From positions 6,227,800 to 6,291,799 of the forward strand of contig JAQFVV010000018.1 in the NCBI GenBank assembly GCA_028023455.1: DNA of 64,000 bases, in the 5' to 3' direction. Shown here piece by piece: positions 48,211 through 61,399 of the stretch. The translations under genes were made by a program, and so were the position numbers. The first letter of the stretch is position 1. Each line of letters starts with the position of its first letter. This stretch comes from Epiperipatus broadwayi. Its lineage: Eukaryota; Onychophora; Udeonychophora; Euonychophora; Peripatidae. The notes beneath the pieces are model-generated. The model saw only the letters and a list, made by a program, of their open reading frames with translations. It did not search any database and was not told the DNA's origin.

Positions 48211-50545
48211 TTTTCCACACCTTACATCAATAAATAACTATGTGCATTTACAAAACAATAAATAAAATTCACTGATAGTTAAAAAAACAATCTCACTGTT
48301 CCACAAGAAAAGTTTGCTTATTTTATTATTCTGTATGTTTAATCATATACAATCTAATCAGATAACATTTGATTATCCAATAACATGAAAAGTTTTAAAA
48401 GAATCACATAAACATTTATTACTATGTTGGATTATATCACTAATATAAAAATAATTGTATGCATATTTTTAAATCTATCCTAATCTCATAATGTTTTTAA
48501 AATGTTGTATGAAAATGCATTTACATTTATAAGTAAAACATTTATTCTCCATTCTCACTATTCATAGATAATCTAAAACAAAACAAAGAATATACATTAA
48601 AAATTATTAATATTCATTATCATTATCAAATAACCTTTATCTGGTCATTATTTTCAGTAGGCTTTCTTCATCCACTTGGATATAAAACATTGCATACATA
48701 AAGAAAATATACATCCATACACTTTATCTAAAAATATTCTTATCTAAATTATTAGATTATTATATTATAAAATTATATGTTATTAACAAATTAATGTTTT
48801 ATGTTTTTCTAATCTTATAAAAAAAAATATAGAAAATTTACATTTTAAGCTAAGTTAATAAAAAAAATAAAAAATCTATAATTACTTATTTCTTCCAGTA
48901 ACTTTTTCTTGACAAACAGTTCATGATAAAGTTCAAAAAATGTTTATTACTTTCTCTAGAGTTAAAGTTTAAAAATAAAAATAATTATTAATCCATTTAG
49001 TAAAGTTTATAGAAAATAATCCTGGGTCTTTACTGTTCAGAATGATAATTATTAAACTGTAATATTAAAGAATTATTCCCATGAAGTTTATTCAATATTC
49101 TCTGCCGGCGCATCTGATGCATCACTTCACCAATTTAACTTAAGTTATCCAGTAAACTTTTACGTACTATATTTTGTATTTTCATGGATCCACCTTTTAT
49201 TCATCTACTAAATGTTCATTCTTTCTTACATAGGTTTTATTTCTTAATAAAGTTCTTTAAAACAAATACTTCTAAAGATGCATTTTTAATATTTCTGAGA
49301 TTAGAAGTTTTATATATCACAACGCTTTAGTAAAATCTTCTCTGTAAGTTCTTTATTTAATTCTTTCAAGATATATTTTTTTTTAGAAAAATGTTTCCTT
49401 CAAAAAGGACTAAACATTTTATTTCTTTCATTATGATATTCTATAATAATTGATAAGATATAAGTATCTTATTCTTTTTTAAAACTCTTGGATAAGCTTA
49501 TAAATAATAATGCGTCTCCAATTTTTTTTTTTTTTAGATGACAAATAGCTTTTCATTGCATCCATATAATATCCATTCTGTGGTTTTTTATGTACCAAAA
49601 CAGTTCTCCGGTGAAGCATTAATAAAGCTGTATCAAAAATATTTCAAAACATTTTTATATTATTAGAATTTATATACATTTTATTCTGCAGTATATCCAT
49701 CTTTATTGGGTAGTTCTAGGTTAAACTTAAAATAAAATAATCCTGGTAAGCAAACTGTTAAAATTAGCCAATCATTTTCACGAAGTTTCTAAAATATATT
49801 ATATTTTAAACTCTCTTTTGCAAAATACTTTTTAAAAAATATCAATTAGTTTTTGCAAATAAAACTATAAGAAAGTACTAAAAATTGACTAAAATAAAAA
49901 TTTTAAAGTACTATCTCTTTGATAGCTACTAATATACCTTTCTCTGGTTTCAATCCATTATTAATCTCCCCTGATAAATCAGTTACAATGATATTTATAC
50001 CTTGCAAGAATACCTTAGCCTATTGGCTAATTCTTTTAGCTTGAGAACAAATTTACATATTTTCAGTTTTACAGAATTAAATTCCAAAATAAAAATTATG
50101 ACGTAATAAAACTTAAAATATTATTTAAAATATTACTTTTAAATCAATTATTACTTTATCAAAATTATTTGAACATTTAAAATAACTTTTAAAATAATTT
50201 TAATAACCTATTCCATTTTTAATATTCAATTTATCTATTTTTATTTAAACAAAATATTAACTTTTTTATTAACTGTACTTATCTTTATAAAACACTACTT
50301 AAAACATTTAGAAACATTTTATAATGACTATTTAATATTCACTTCTATGATAGATAGTAATTATATTCAGTTCTATAATACAACTTTTAAATATTTCAAA
50401 CTTTGTTAGTCTAAATTCAAACAAGCATGTGTGAGAAACCATGTATTAAAAGTCACATGATCAATATAAAATTGAGACAGACGATTTTCAATCTATTTCT
50501 CTGTCTGGATTTATAAAATTGCTACACCTATTATATTAAATAATA
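48211..50545. other. Unassigned AT-rich stretch
   Basis: May include further decayed LTR-element sequence. Nothing I can name. Confidence 0.4.
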
Positions 50546-51660
50546 TACACCTGGGTCTCGTTTTACGCGATAGATAGGTTCCTCAGAAAACATGCGCAAA
50601 TGAAATCACGCAAAAATAGATGTAACTTACATTGAAAAAGGGAGGATGCGGTCTGTGATTTTTCAAAATTTGCATTAAAGCAAAGCACCAATGTAAAATT
50701 ACTTTAAAATTTGCGCAAAAAAAAAAAAATAAGGAAATAAAATATGACTAATAAAAAAATTCAAATTTGAAAAAAATTGATACAAGACAAACTTTTTTTT
50801 AACTATAATATTTAATTTTATTCAAAATAATATATTTTTATGCATAATTTACAGTACGGTAATTTACATTTTTTTATACACGTTTTAATTATTATCGCTA
50901 TTTGCCAAAACACACGTTCGTTTGCACTCTCATGTTGTGTTAATGTTTTTTTGTTGACAACATAATTAGTAATTAATCTTTGAGACGATGATTTTATTAA
51001 TTGTTTATGAACTTAGACTTATGATAATAAAAAGACATTTATTCACAACTGCTGGGAAAAATTTAATTAAAACTAACAACTAAAAATAAAATTCTTATTT
51101 TTGTCTTTAATTTTCAATTCCGTTTAAAAATCAAGTTTCATTTTACATCACATTATTTCAAGTCACGTAAGTAATTTTTAAATTGTTAATTACAATTAAA
51201 AATCAGATTTTAATTGTCAAATTTAATTGTGCCCACTGCTATTACTGACCTTTTAAAAATAAACTTGTTAACACTAAATGATTAATAATTGATTACGTTC
51301 TTTTTTAAAAAGCAAAAACAGAATGTGATTTAAAATGCAAAATTAATACGCATAATGTTTGAACAAATTTACATTATAATCTTGTAAAATTTAATGTGTG
51401 TATACATAAAATGTGGAAATCATGATTTTAATTTCATTATTGCATAAAATCTTACTATTATAAAGCACTGAAAATATTGAAATTACTAAGTTGAAAGTCG
51501 AATTCCAATAATGTGCTATTACTTTCAATATAACGTAAGTTCGCAAAATTTATTATTTAAAGTAATAGCACAATATCAGAGATCGACTTCTGGTGAAACA
51601 CGAATCGCGCAACTTCAAAATCGTGTTAAATAAGTCCACATAAAAAGAGACCCAGGTGTA
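50546..51660. mobile_element. Pogo/Tigger-like non-autonomous DNA transposon with TA duplication
   Basis: CACCTGGGTCTC at 50548 is matched by GAGACCCAGGTG ending at 51658, each flanked by TA (50546-50547, 51659-51660). The next bases (GTTTTACGCGA on the left) resemble the 'CCTCGTTTTA..GCG' start of Tigger ends. TA duplication is the rule for the Tc1/mariner/pogo superfamily. The 1.1-kb interior has no recognisable transposase, so it is a deletion derivative or MITE-like element. GCGCAA/GCGATT motifs recur just inside the ends. Confidence 0.78.
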
Positions 51661-52080
51661 ATTATAAAATTTTGGAAGAACAATTTAGAAAATATAAAAC
51701 TAAATACAATTTTCACTATCACAAAGCTAATTTTTTTTAAAATATACGTTTTTTTAAAAAAAATTATCATTACTAAATATGATTTTATAAATTTAAATAC
51801 AACATTTACTTCTATAAGTTTTAAAACTATTAAAATTTAACATTTAAATATACTTTTAACTATTTACAGCTGAGTTATTTAATATGGTCAGCTTTTGCAA
51901 TCACATGCAACAATATTTAAAGCTTTACATAACTATTTTTAAATGATTCACTATAATTTTATATACTACGTATTTTCTTTAGCTTCAAATTGTACTTTAT
52001 AACATAATTAACAAATATAATTAACATATTAAAAGAACATATTCTAAAATTTAAATTTTTTAATAATTTACTATAATTGA
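51661..52080. other. Unassigned AT-rich stretch
   Basis: No feature recognised. Confidence 0.45.
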
Positions 52081-52430
52081 CTATTTATGACCTATAGAAA
52101 AGGGCACAATATTGTACCGGGTCGAACCACTGAAACCACTTACTTATACATATATATAAGTTTTGGCTGGTTTCAAACTCCTTCCTAATACATTTATAAT
52201 CTTATAAATGTTAGGTGAACGAACCGGCACATTCGAGGAAAATGGGATATCTTATTGATAGCTTTAACTATCAACAATGGCCCATCTCGACTGCTAGATT
52301 CAAACCCCTACTATCCGAATACTTTATTTGTTTCGGGGTAAACCCCAGGGTGCCAGCTAGTCTGATGAATAACATATTCGGGCAGTAGGCTCATAATCCA
52401 GCACTCGAAACATTCCCTAAAACTAGCTCA
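52081..52430 (-). repeat. Unclassified richer repeat, SINE-like
   Basis: Sharply richer than its flanks. The minus strand has GGTTTGAATCTAG (B-box-like), CTGGCACCCTGGGGTTTACC and CATTTATAAGATTATAAATG (hairpin). It looks like a tRNA-derived SINE or LTR piece, but no A box is convincing. Confidence 0.35.
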
Positions 52431-52739
52431 GTCTAATTTTATATTCAATAATAAACTTATACAAAATTATTGGTGGAAAGAATTAATAAAAGGTTGGTAA
52501 AAAGAATTGACTGACAAATAAAGTTTAAGTTTGAAGACATTTTATTTTAATTAACATTAATTAAGTTTAAAGATAATTTATTACCCAACATTAATTGACT
52601 AAATTTAAACATCTTTATAAATCTAATTTAACACACGCACATTTTTAAAATAACACATTATAACATATATCTGGTGAAAAGCATAGATAATAGGTGACAT
52701 TGTTAAATTATCTCACATTCACACACACGCACCTCAATA

Positions 52740-53440
52740 GTTCATTTTATGCATGCTTAAGAGTTCAAATTACTTTACTCGGTAGGATTGACGAATTACA
52801 GTGGTGGCTACTACGTATAAATGATAATAAATAAATGTTTACCTAGGATTTTTGGAACGTGGATATTGCTTGTTGTTGGCTGATTCTGATGGAGTATATC
52901 TAACCGGTTAGATTTGGATGTTTCTTGAAGAGATTTTATGTGAATCCATTGGTTTTATTCTTGAAGACAGTTGAACGTTTGATGGAGGATTTCTGAGTTG
53001 TTATGCAGACATTATTTCACAGGCAGGTTTTGATGATCTTGTTGGACTAAAAAGGCTGAAGCACGAGCGTACATTTCCAAAAGCTGCTCAACAATGCATT
53101 TTTGTTTCTAGATACATAATAGAAATTGCACTGTTGTCTGAACTGAAACAAGACTGTCACTGCAAACTAGACTGAAAAAACTACTCCGATAAAAATCTGG
53201 CTATTTATGTATGCAAATTGTTTTAGTTTTAATATCCTCTGGCAATAGGTGCAATAGGTGTTGTCAAAATTCCATTAGTAATTAATCCTATGACAACGTG
53301 TTTTTGAAGATTGTTTAATTACTAGTAGCTTTCATAAACGTATTGTTTTTATATCTTTAATTAGTAGCCCACCACTGATGTGGTTTTTTTAAATCTTTAT
53401 TTAACTTAATAGCCATCGCTGTGTTTTCCAAATATAATTT
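52740..53440 (-). other. Possible LTR-like segment
   Basis: On the minus strand an octamer-like ATTTGCAT, CATAAATAGCC (TATA-like) and downstream TTCAGTCT/TTCAGTTC could be an LTR or gene promoter near 53215-53160. No matching second LTR found. Composition is richer than the surroundings from 52850 to 53250. Confidence 0.25.
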
Positions 53441-54249
53441 CTTTTTTAACTTTCATTTACATATATATATATATATATATTTTAATATTATTCTAACATG
53501 CATACATTTATTTACACTCGCACGCACATATATAATTTATTATAATAAGCTTGAATGAAAAGAGATTTATATATTTTTTTTAATTTTAAATTACTTATTT
53601 TTACGAATACTAATTTAGAAAAACTTTACTTTCTTTTATAACACTTTTAGTTTGACTTTAAGAAAACCTCCTTCCCCCCTTTAATCTTTTATTTCAAACT
53701 CTTTTACGAAAGATTTTTTTTTATTTTAATAATTTTTTTAGACAAAATTATTTTATATACATGTGCCAAATTGGCCTTGGCACAATATATATATTAGTAA
53801 AATCCATGTTTTTTTGTTATTTTAAAAAAAACATTTTTTGTTCTTCATATATTTATATTTCTTTGCTTAATGATTTATAGATTGTAACTAAAAATAAATA
53901 AAAAATAATATATTTTATTATACTTTTTAATTTTTCAGTATTTCAACACATACTAGCAATGAATCTATTTCTCAGATATGTGCCCTATGCTATATTTTTC
54001 TGAATGCGACCTTCACAAAATTAAACCATTAATTTAATTAAAAGATATATAAAAAGAAATTATCAAAATGCTCTTTCTTGTTTACCATAGATTCTTTTCA
54101 TAATATACACTTAAGAAAAAAAAGTTATTTACTTGTTATTATTCTAAATATTTTTTTTATAACTTACTGGTTCCATTTTCTTTTAATTGGACAGTTTCTT
54201 TAGTTAATTCTTTCTTTTAAAAAGCAATAATATTAATTTTTAACATAAT
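53441..54249. other. Unassigned AT-rich stretch
   Basis: (AT)n at 53462-53480; otherwise nothing recognised. Confidence 0.45.
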
Positions 54250-54535
54250 ATAGGTTGGTTTCAGGTTGCTGACAATAGTATAGATAAATCTTGAAACAAT
54301 TTTAAAACTTTCTAGACATATTGTTAGAAGAAATGATACTAGATGGATAGTTAAAAATTTAAATTGGATCCCAGAAAAGATCTACAAAGAGATCACGTGT
54401 GAGATGAACTGATTAAATAAAGCAGTTTTCAGGTGTAATGTGGAAAAGAGGGCTAAAAACGTGGATTAAACTTGGAGAGACCTTCAACCTGCAATGAATC
54501 AGTAATGGTTGAAAATACTATTTCTAAAATAATAT
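54250..54535 (+). repeat. RTE-like LINE 3' end fragment, plus strand
   Basis: Contains 'RHIVRRNDTRWIVKNLNWI' (compare 'YIARKDDNRWTVEILNNWI' in the fuller copy) and the 3' block 'CTTGGAGAGACCTTCAACCT', the reverse complement of about 56087-56107. 5' truncated, broken frames. Confidence 0.65.
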
Positions 54536-55144
54536 TTGCCAAAATCTAAATTAATTCTGATAAGTAATACAAACACTGAAGGCAATCAAATATATTTGTA
54601 TGTGTTATATATATTGCAAACGTATCTAATATTATTGTTAATTAACGTAATTCTATATCTAGAATTATTATTTTTTCTGTGCAATTGGCATGCTAAATAT
54701 ATAAATGTTCAGACATTTAACACAAAAATGGTAAATATGCTTACAATATATACTACATATCATAATCAGAGTTATGATTTTGATTTACAGTATATATCCA
54801 AAGCATTTTAAAGGATGAATAAAAGCTAAAATTTATAAATATATGTTTACTTTTTCTGTGTTAAATGACCAAACATTTATATATTTAATATTGTTAATTA
54901 AATATTTTTATTACTTAAGTATATTCTTAGTTTTTTTATTCTCAATTTAAGATCCCTTCTATTTTAAACCTGCATTTTACAAGTTATAAGGAATCATATG
55001 TTATCACTGAAATGTATAGACTAATTGGTGAAATGTAAAATTATGTTCATATCATTTAGTTGCCATGTCTAAGCGATATGTTTCTTTATTACTATAATAG
55101 TCAAATATCCAATACAATTTATATATCCATAATGTTGTCACAAA
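54536..55144. other. Unassigned AT-rich stretch
   Basis: The 91-codon frame at 54536 has no motif and chance-like composition. Confidence 0.4.
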
Positions 55145-55375
55145 TACAAAAATAAATAATCAATCAAAGTAAGATGGAAATAAACAACTATTATAACTAT
55201 ATTATAATATTTATAGAACTGGTTTCATCTCCATTGAGACTATCTCAAGATATTATAGTATAATATCTTGAGAAGATCTCAATTGAGATGAAAGCCCGTT
55301 CAATAAATATTATATAATATAGTTATTAATAATTGTTTATTCCTATCTTATTTTGATTGATTGTTTATTATTATA
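55145..55375. repeat. Foldback palindrome centred near 55258
   Basis: 55147-55257 and 55259-55371 are imperfect reverse complements (for example CTCAAGATATTATA/TATAATATCTTGAG, AATCAATCAAAGTAAGA/TTATTTTGATTGATT). The arms carry CTTGAGA, a stem ATCTC/GAGAT and GAAA, a hammerhead-like order with the wrong core bases. Confidence 0.65.
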
Positions 55376-55646
55376 AATGTTTCTTCACTCTTGGAATAAG
55401 TGTAAAGTTGAAATAGTTAGATTGTTTTACAATACGAATATGCAGGCATATACCTATTGCTATTTGAAAAGATTTAAAAAATATTTCATTACCTTTTTAG
55501 AAGCCAATATTATGCTGCATGATCACACATCTTGCATTCAAATATATATCTGGTAAACCAATATGTAATTTTTGTAGGTAGGTATAGATATAAGCAACTT
55601 TATTCATTCACATTATGGCATTTTTAACAATATATATATATATATA

Positions 55647-56016
55647 TTTATAAACCAATTAAGTGTATGTCACGCTAGAATGTGAAGCTATAATAATATA
55701 CAGGAATTAATATACGCTAAGCACTTTTGAGGTGCTTTACCTCATATTCATAGCGATGCTGTGAGCTGCAAAATGTAAAAATGGAGCGGGAGAAGAAGAC
55801 GCGACACCTGCTTCGACATCTCTAAACGCTGGACTATTTAGCCCATTTGCATATGCTTTGCATACCACTTCTCCCGCTCCATTTTTACATTTTGCAGCTC
55901 ACAGCATCGCTATGAATATGAGGTAAAGCACCTCGAAAGCGCTTAGCGTATATTAATTCCTGTATATTATTATAGCTTCACATTCTAGCGTGACATACGC
56001 TTAATTGGTTTATAAA
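55647..56016. repeat. Long foldback element, 149-bp arms and 72-bp loop
   Basis: Arms 55647-55795 and 55868-56016 are near-perfect reverse complements (TTTATAAACCAATTAAG.../...TTAATTGGTTTATAAA; inner ends GGAGCGGGAGAAG/CTTCTCCCGCTCC). Differences are few (such as CACTTTTGAGGTG against CACCTCGAAAGCG), so it is young or kept. A transcript would form a long hairpin. No open frame; MITE-like. Confidence 0.85.
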
Positions 56017-57261
56017 TTAAATTATCGAATGAGAAGATTTTAAAATTATATATATATATATATAATTTTCAACCATTATAGAACCACTACAGGCTGAAGG
56101 TCTCTCCAAGTTCAATCCATCTTTTTCAATCTCTAGCCTCTTTTCTACACATCGCCTCAACACACTTTTTTATTTCATCCATCCATCCGGCATATATTCT
56201 TTTTCTAGATCTTTTACAATCTTTCAGAATCCAATTGTTTAAGATTTCAACTGTCCATCTATTATCATCTTTTCTAGCAATATATCCAGCCCCACTCCAC
56301 TTTAGTCTCTTAATTCTTTCATTTCCACCCACATATTTTGTTTATGATCTCTTCCTGTTGCTTCAAATCTGGATTTCTCCCTATATTGTTGAGTGATCTG
56401 AAGTCTGTATTGCATTTTTGTTAAGTATTCAAGTCTCAAATCAATAAGAAAGAATTGATAAAACACATTTATTAAAACCTTTTTCAAACATATATACATA
56501 TTTCCTTTTTAATATTAAGTTATTTCTACCAAAAGCATTCCAACCAAGTTTAATTCTATGATTAATTTCATCCATTATGCGTCTATCTGAACAAGGTATT
56601 TATAGTAGTTAACTTCATCTAACTCATCATTATCAATCTATTTTCTTTTTGAGAAAATCCACTGTACATTACTGTAGTATTTTTAATATTTATCTTTAGA
56701 CCTATTTTCATCTGATAACTCTTGCAACATTTTCTGAAGCTCTAAAGCATTATTTGCAAAAATAACTATATCATCTACAAAATCTAGAATCATTTACTCA
56801 CCTTAGTTTCCCACTTTAATTCACAAAATACTTCTTGCAAAACTGCTGTAAATTTTTTTTGGAGATTATGGCATTCTGTCATACACCCTTCTCAATATTA
56901 ATCTTTCTACTATCATTATGTAATTTAATTGTTGCTGTTGCATTTTAATATTTTTCAGAATATGACACTATCCTGGGTCTATATTTTGATAATTCAGTGT
57001 TTTAATCACTGAAGAAATGTTTATAGAATCAAATGTCTTTTCATAATCTACAAATTTAAAACATAATGCCAACTCATATTCATTTGTCCTTTCTATAACT
57101 TCTCTGAATGCTTGGATATGATCTACTGTACTAAAATCACTTTTAATTCCAATTTGTTCTTTTGGTTGGTTAAAATCCAAAGTTCACTATAGATGAATTG
57201 TAATTACTTGGTAAAAATCTTATATAAAACTGATAAAAAACATAGGTCTATCAATTTCTAA

Positions 57262-57612
57262 TATCTTCTTTATCAAAACAGGCAAAACTCACTATACGTA
57301 TTGCCACACACAACAAGCTAGAGTAATCAATGGATGCCAGAAGGCTTGTGCATAAAATCCCTATTTAGTACCTACTCATCCAATATCCCCAGACTAGTTT
57401 CTGGCTTGTGGCCTTTGTCAGTGAGGATAGTCTGGGGATATTGGATGAGTAGGCATTAGATAGGGATTTTATGCACAAGCCTTCTGGCATCCATTGATTA
57501 CTCTAGCTTGCTGTGTGTGGCAATACGTATAGTGAGTTTTGCCTGTTTTAGTAACAGCTATAAGCAAGCATAAGAAATGGTGATCAAGTGATGTTTATTA
57601 TCTTCTTTATCA
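57262..57612. mobile_element. Family B retrozyme-like element 3 with 14-bp target duplication
   Basis: Body 57276-57598, flanked by TATCTTCTTTATCA at 57262-57275 and 57599-57612. The left arm (GGCAAAACTCACTATACG...CCCCAGACTA) and right arm (TAGTCTGGGG...CGTATAGTGAGTTTTGCC) are inverted copies. The ribozyme core lies between them, belonging to the left arm. The right arm begins at stem III of the ribozyme. So one half is a full 3' segment through the ribozyme and the other starts almost at the cleavage site. Confidence 0.9.
57386..57427 (-). ncRNA. Hammerhead, family B element 3 (core mutation)
   Basis: The minus strand keeps stem I, stem II, GAAA, ACTAGT and C at the cleavage site, but the core is CTGACAA, with the invariant G8 changed to A. 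Expected to be inactive. Confidence 0.7.
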
Positions 57613-59625
57613 CCTTTTTAAACATTAATATTAATACTGCACTCTAACAATCATCTGGTACATCTTTGTCATTTAGATATTTATTTGATGTAAAACTTCT
57701 CCAAAATTTTTTTTATTTCATTTACTTCTTTTAAGATATTATAATTTCATCATTACCTGGAACTTTTCTTCTTCATAAATTTAATTGCATGTCTCACTTT
57801 GTTTAAAATCATGGGCAATTCAGAATATATAGTAGTTGTGGGAGATATATTTCCTTGTTTCTTATTGCTATATAATTCTTGATAGAACTGTTCTACACAT
57901 TTTATGATGTCATTTCTTTTTTCAGTAATAGTTTTATCTTTTTTTCTTATTGCAGAAATAAGTTTCTCACAATACTAAGATGTTTTATACTCTTTAATAC
58001 TTTTATTCTGTTCTGTAGTTTTCATTAATAGTTTACAGTTATACTTTTTATATATCATTACCAATTCTTTTCTGTACCATTTTACAAAATTCTAGATGAT
58101 TAATTCTCAATGCATCATTTTTATATATTTTAATATTCCTTCTTTCTTATCTCAGCAGAAATTTTACTGGTCAATTGCTTTTTTGTGCCACCTATTTTTA
58201 TTGCAGTTTTTAAAAGTGTATGTTATTTTCCTATTGATTTTATTCAAAGCTGAATCATGTTCAAAATCTGTTAATATTTTAAAACGATTTGCAAGTTCTA
58301 ATTTAAATTATTGGAAGGTTTCTGAAGATTAGAAATATTAACTTTGAATATTGATTTTTTAAAAATATTTTTTGTCTCTTTAGTTTTGCATTAACATATA
58401 TCTTATACATCTCACTATTCAATAATCACTGCCTGTGCTAAATTTATTAAGAACATTACAATCTTGAAAGACATATTTTTGTTAGTCAAAATATAATCCA
58501 ATTCTGCTAGGCTTTCATTTGAATGCATCCATGTCCATTTCTGTTTAACATTTTTCTTAAAGAAAGAATTCATAATATAACATTTTCCTTTTTTTGCAAA
58601 CTCCACAAGTCTATGTCCTCTCTCATTTCTATCACCATAACCAAATTTACCTACAGCACTTTCATCTTTCAATTGATTATCAATTCTAGTCTCCTATGAC
58701 AATTTTAAAATGTTGTTTAATCTAATCAAAAACCTTTTATACATCCATAAAAAATTATCTACTTCTTTATTATAATGAGAACTTGTTGGAGCCAAAATAT
58801 GAATTATCTGCATTTGGTATCAGCTATTAAATGGTATTAGATATTAAATTGAATAACTAATCTTGCCACTCTGTCCAATACACTATCAATATCCACAATG
58901 TTGTTTTTGTACTTTTTATTTGTAATAAATCCTACTCCAGTTGTACATTCAATATTTGTGCCATGGTGGTACAGTACATGTCCACTTTTAAAATTGATTG
59001 ATTCTTCTCCTTTTAATTTCACAAAGTCCAATGATGTTCCATTTAATCTTAAACAGTTCTTCCATTTCTTGCAATCTTCTTAACTTGGAAGTGATTTGCA
59101 GTTGTAAGTACCTAAATAAAAGATCATCATTAAATGACAGTATGGATCTGCAATTAGAAGATTATTAACATCCTCTGCCTTTGGCTGCCAACCACTGCCT
59201 TGGCTAGTGACTTTAAAGCCTGCTGGAAATAAGAACCACAATTTATTTTTGTCTGTCATGATTCTAAATATCTATTAGAGAAAAAAAAATTATTTACACA
59301 CACATTCATTCTGCATTCAAGAAAACTCAACTGATATTTCAGTTAAGAGCTATTAGGTAACTGAGAAGGCTGAGGTTTTTCATGATCTTAAACTCAGAAA
59401 TAAAAAGCCAATAAACTCACCATGCTGGATAATGCATGTTGATGAGCTGCCCATTCATGTTTGTATACTATATAAATAATCACAAAAATAACAACTGCAA
59501 CAACAAGAATGTTTGGAGTAAACATTAGGAATTTGCCCTACTCAGTTCCTTTAAAACCTCCAAGAGAAATCATCAAAGGGTCTACTTTCAATTAACAGCA
59601 AATTTCTTTCTGCAACAGCAACAAT

Positions 59626-61399
59626 ATATATATTCATGATAAATAGGCTTGAATCAGGAACCAGAGATATATAATGATATATTAAATAAGTACCATAAAT
59701 TTTAATTCAAAATAAATATTTATATTACATGAAAGTTGACTGGTTAATAAAATTTGAATAAAATAATTCAATTCAAATATATATAATAGTATTAACTAAT
59801 GTGATGATGTTGATGATAATTTATAACCTAAACACAAGTCATCTCAAAAGTATTTTATTTGTTTTTCAGTTTCAATCTAAAAAAAATGAAACTTTCAGGT
59901 GCCAAACTTCTAACTAGAAAGTTTACTTTTGGAAAACTTATTAATGCATGATCATCATCATTTACGAATTATTACTGCTATCCCTGTATGTCCCCCAGTG
60001 GGTTGCATGATTTTTCCAAGCATATTGGATAATAAAAGTGTTATGTTTAGAATAAATTTAATAAGCAAATACAAACTAAATGATTTAATAAAAAAAATTG
60101 ATAATTTATTAACAGTGCTTAAATAAAAACTGATGCATATATACTCACAACTATTAGTACATATACAAAATATGAAATATAAAAGATATTGTAATTTCAT
60201 TTTAAGTTTAAGGTCTATAATATCTACCATGATAAGAGCTTACCACATAAAATATTTAAATAGTTCCAAATCATGGTTATCTGCAGATATTCTTTTAATA
60301 TATATATATGATTATTTTTATTAATTATTCTGGAAATAGTTCTTCTTGGACAATGGTTGATTTTAGCAAACTTCAGCAATTAGTGTCTGGATCTGATTGC
60401 ATTTTCTGGTTGTTTTGGGTGGTGTGATGTTTGGTTATTTAGACATACATGTTAGATATTTTTCTTCTAGATAAAATCATCATATCTTAAATATTATAAA
60501 AATCCAAGTTACAGTGGAAAACAGTTTTAACCAGTGGTTTCTCTCCTCAACATTGGATCACTGCAGCATTGTTTCTTAAGTTGAGTCTTCATATAGACTA
60601 GACTTCCTGGATTACTTTAGTTGCTTGTTTCAAATCGATTTATATCTATTTAATGTTGTTTAAAAATTTGTTTTCAAACAATGTATATATCACTACTAGT
60701 GAATATCTGACTTCTGCCTTTTTACAATAATATTTTTTGAAAAACATGTTGTGGAAACAAATTTATAGATATTATATTATGATTTGACACATAAACAAAC
60801 AAAAGATAAACAATTTTTCTCTCTCTCTTTATTTACATTAGTTAACTGATAGGAAGGAAAAAAAAATTGTTGCCAACATTTGAACATCAAATGATAATTT
60901 CTAAAATAATATTAATTCCAAAATTTTAATATTACATTTAGCTTTGGTATCCAATTTACTATAAAAATTCTATAAAAAAAGATAAACTAAAAAGATTCAA
61001 AAATGTTTTAGATTTTTTAGAAGCTACACAATTTAAATTCTATTGTGTGTCAAAAACACTTTTCTTTTTTTTTTACAGTGTAATTTATCATTTTATTGTA
61101 TCTCACTTATTAAAAAGTAACATTTTATTCTTTATTGAATGCCTAAACTAATTTTTCTCTTAACATTTTAAATCATTGTACTCAAATGACATGTATATAC
61201 ATACACTTACACACATGATAGTTTATACATTTTTTATTAAACTTTTTTTTTCAAGCAATTTGTAATAATAACTAATTCGAGCTGTTATCAGATTTGTTAT
61301 AGTTTCAATATACATGTATATGTTAATATCAAATTCCTTTTTGGCTACAAAAAAGTTTTTCATTAATGAAAATGGACCATTTTTAGTTCTTCTTTGAGG
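59626..61399. other. Unassigned AT-rich stretch
   Basis: The frames at 59929-60324 overlap on both strands and have no motif. Nothing else recognised. Confidence 0.4.

Larger units (their letters stand above)
56060..59625 (-). pseudogene. RTE-like LINE, near full length, dead, with family B insertion
   Basis: Minus strand, in order. About 59625-59270 is the 5' leader. 59160-58837 is the endonuclease start ('KIKWNIIGLCEI' then, in 59031-58837, 'KSGHVLYHHGTN' and 'GVGFITNKK'). 58672-58415 is the endonuclease middle ('FGYGDRNERGHRLVEFAKKG', 'ELDYILTN'). 57180-56968 is RT ('QPKEQIGIKSDFSTVDHI' and 'FVDYEKTFDSI', first catalytic Asp region). 56790-56740 still encodes an FADD-type box region ('..DDIVIF' in antisense reading). 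56499-56126 is the C-terminal region ('RLKWSGAGYIARKDDNRW'). The RTE clade fits endonuclease and RT wording. Many stops and shifts make it non-functional. A family B element sits in the RT part (57262-57612). Shorter copies occur at 3985, 7290, 8860, 38845 and 54250. Confidence 0.82.

Noticed and set aside
59929-60324. Three overlapping frames on both strands
   Set aside because: No motif, chance-like composition, overlapping each other on opposite strands.
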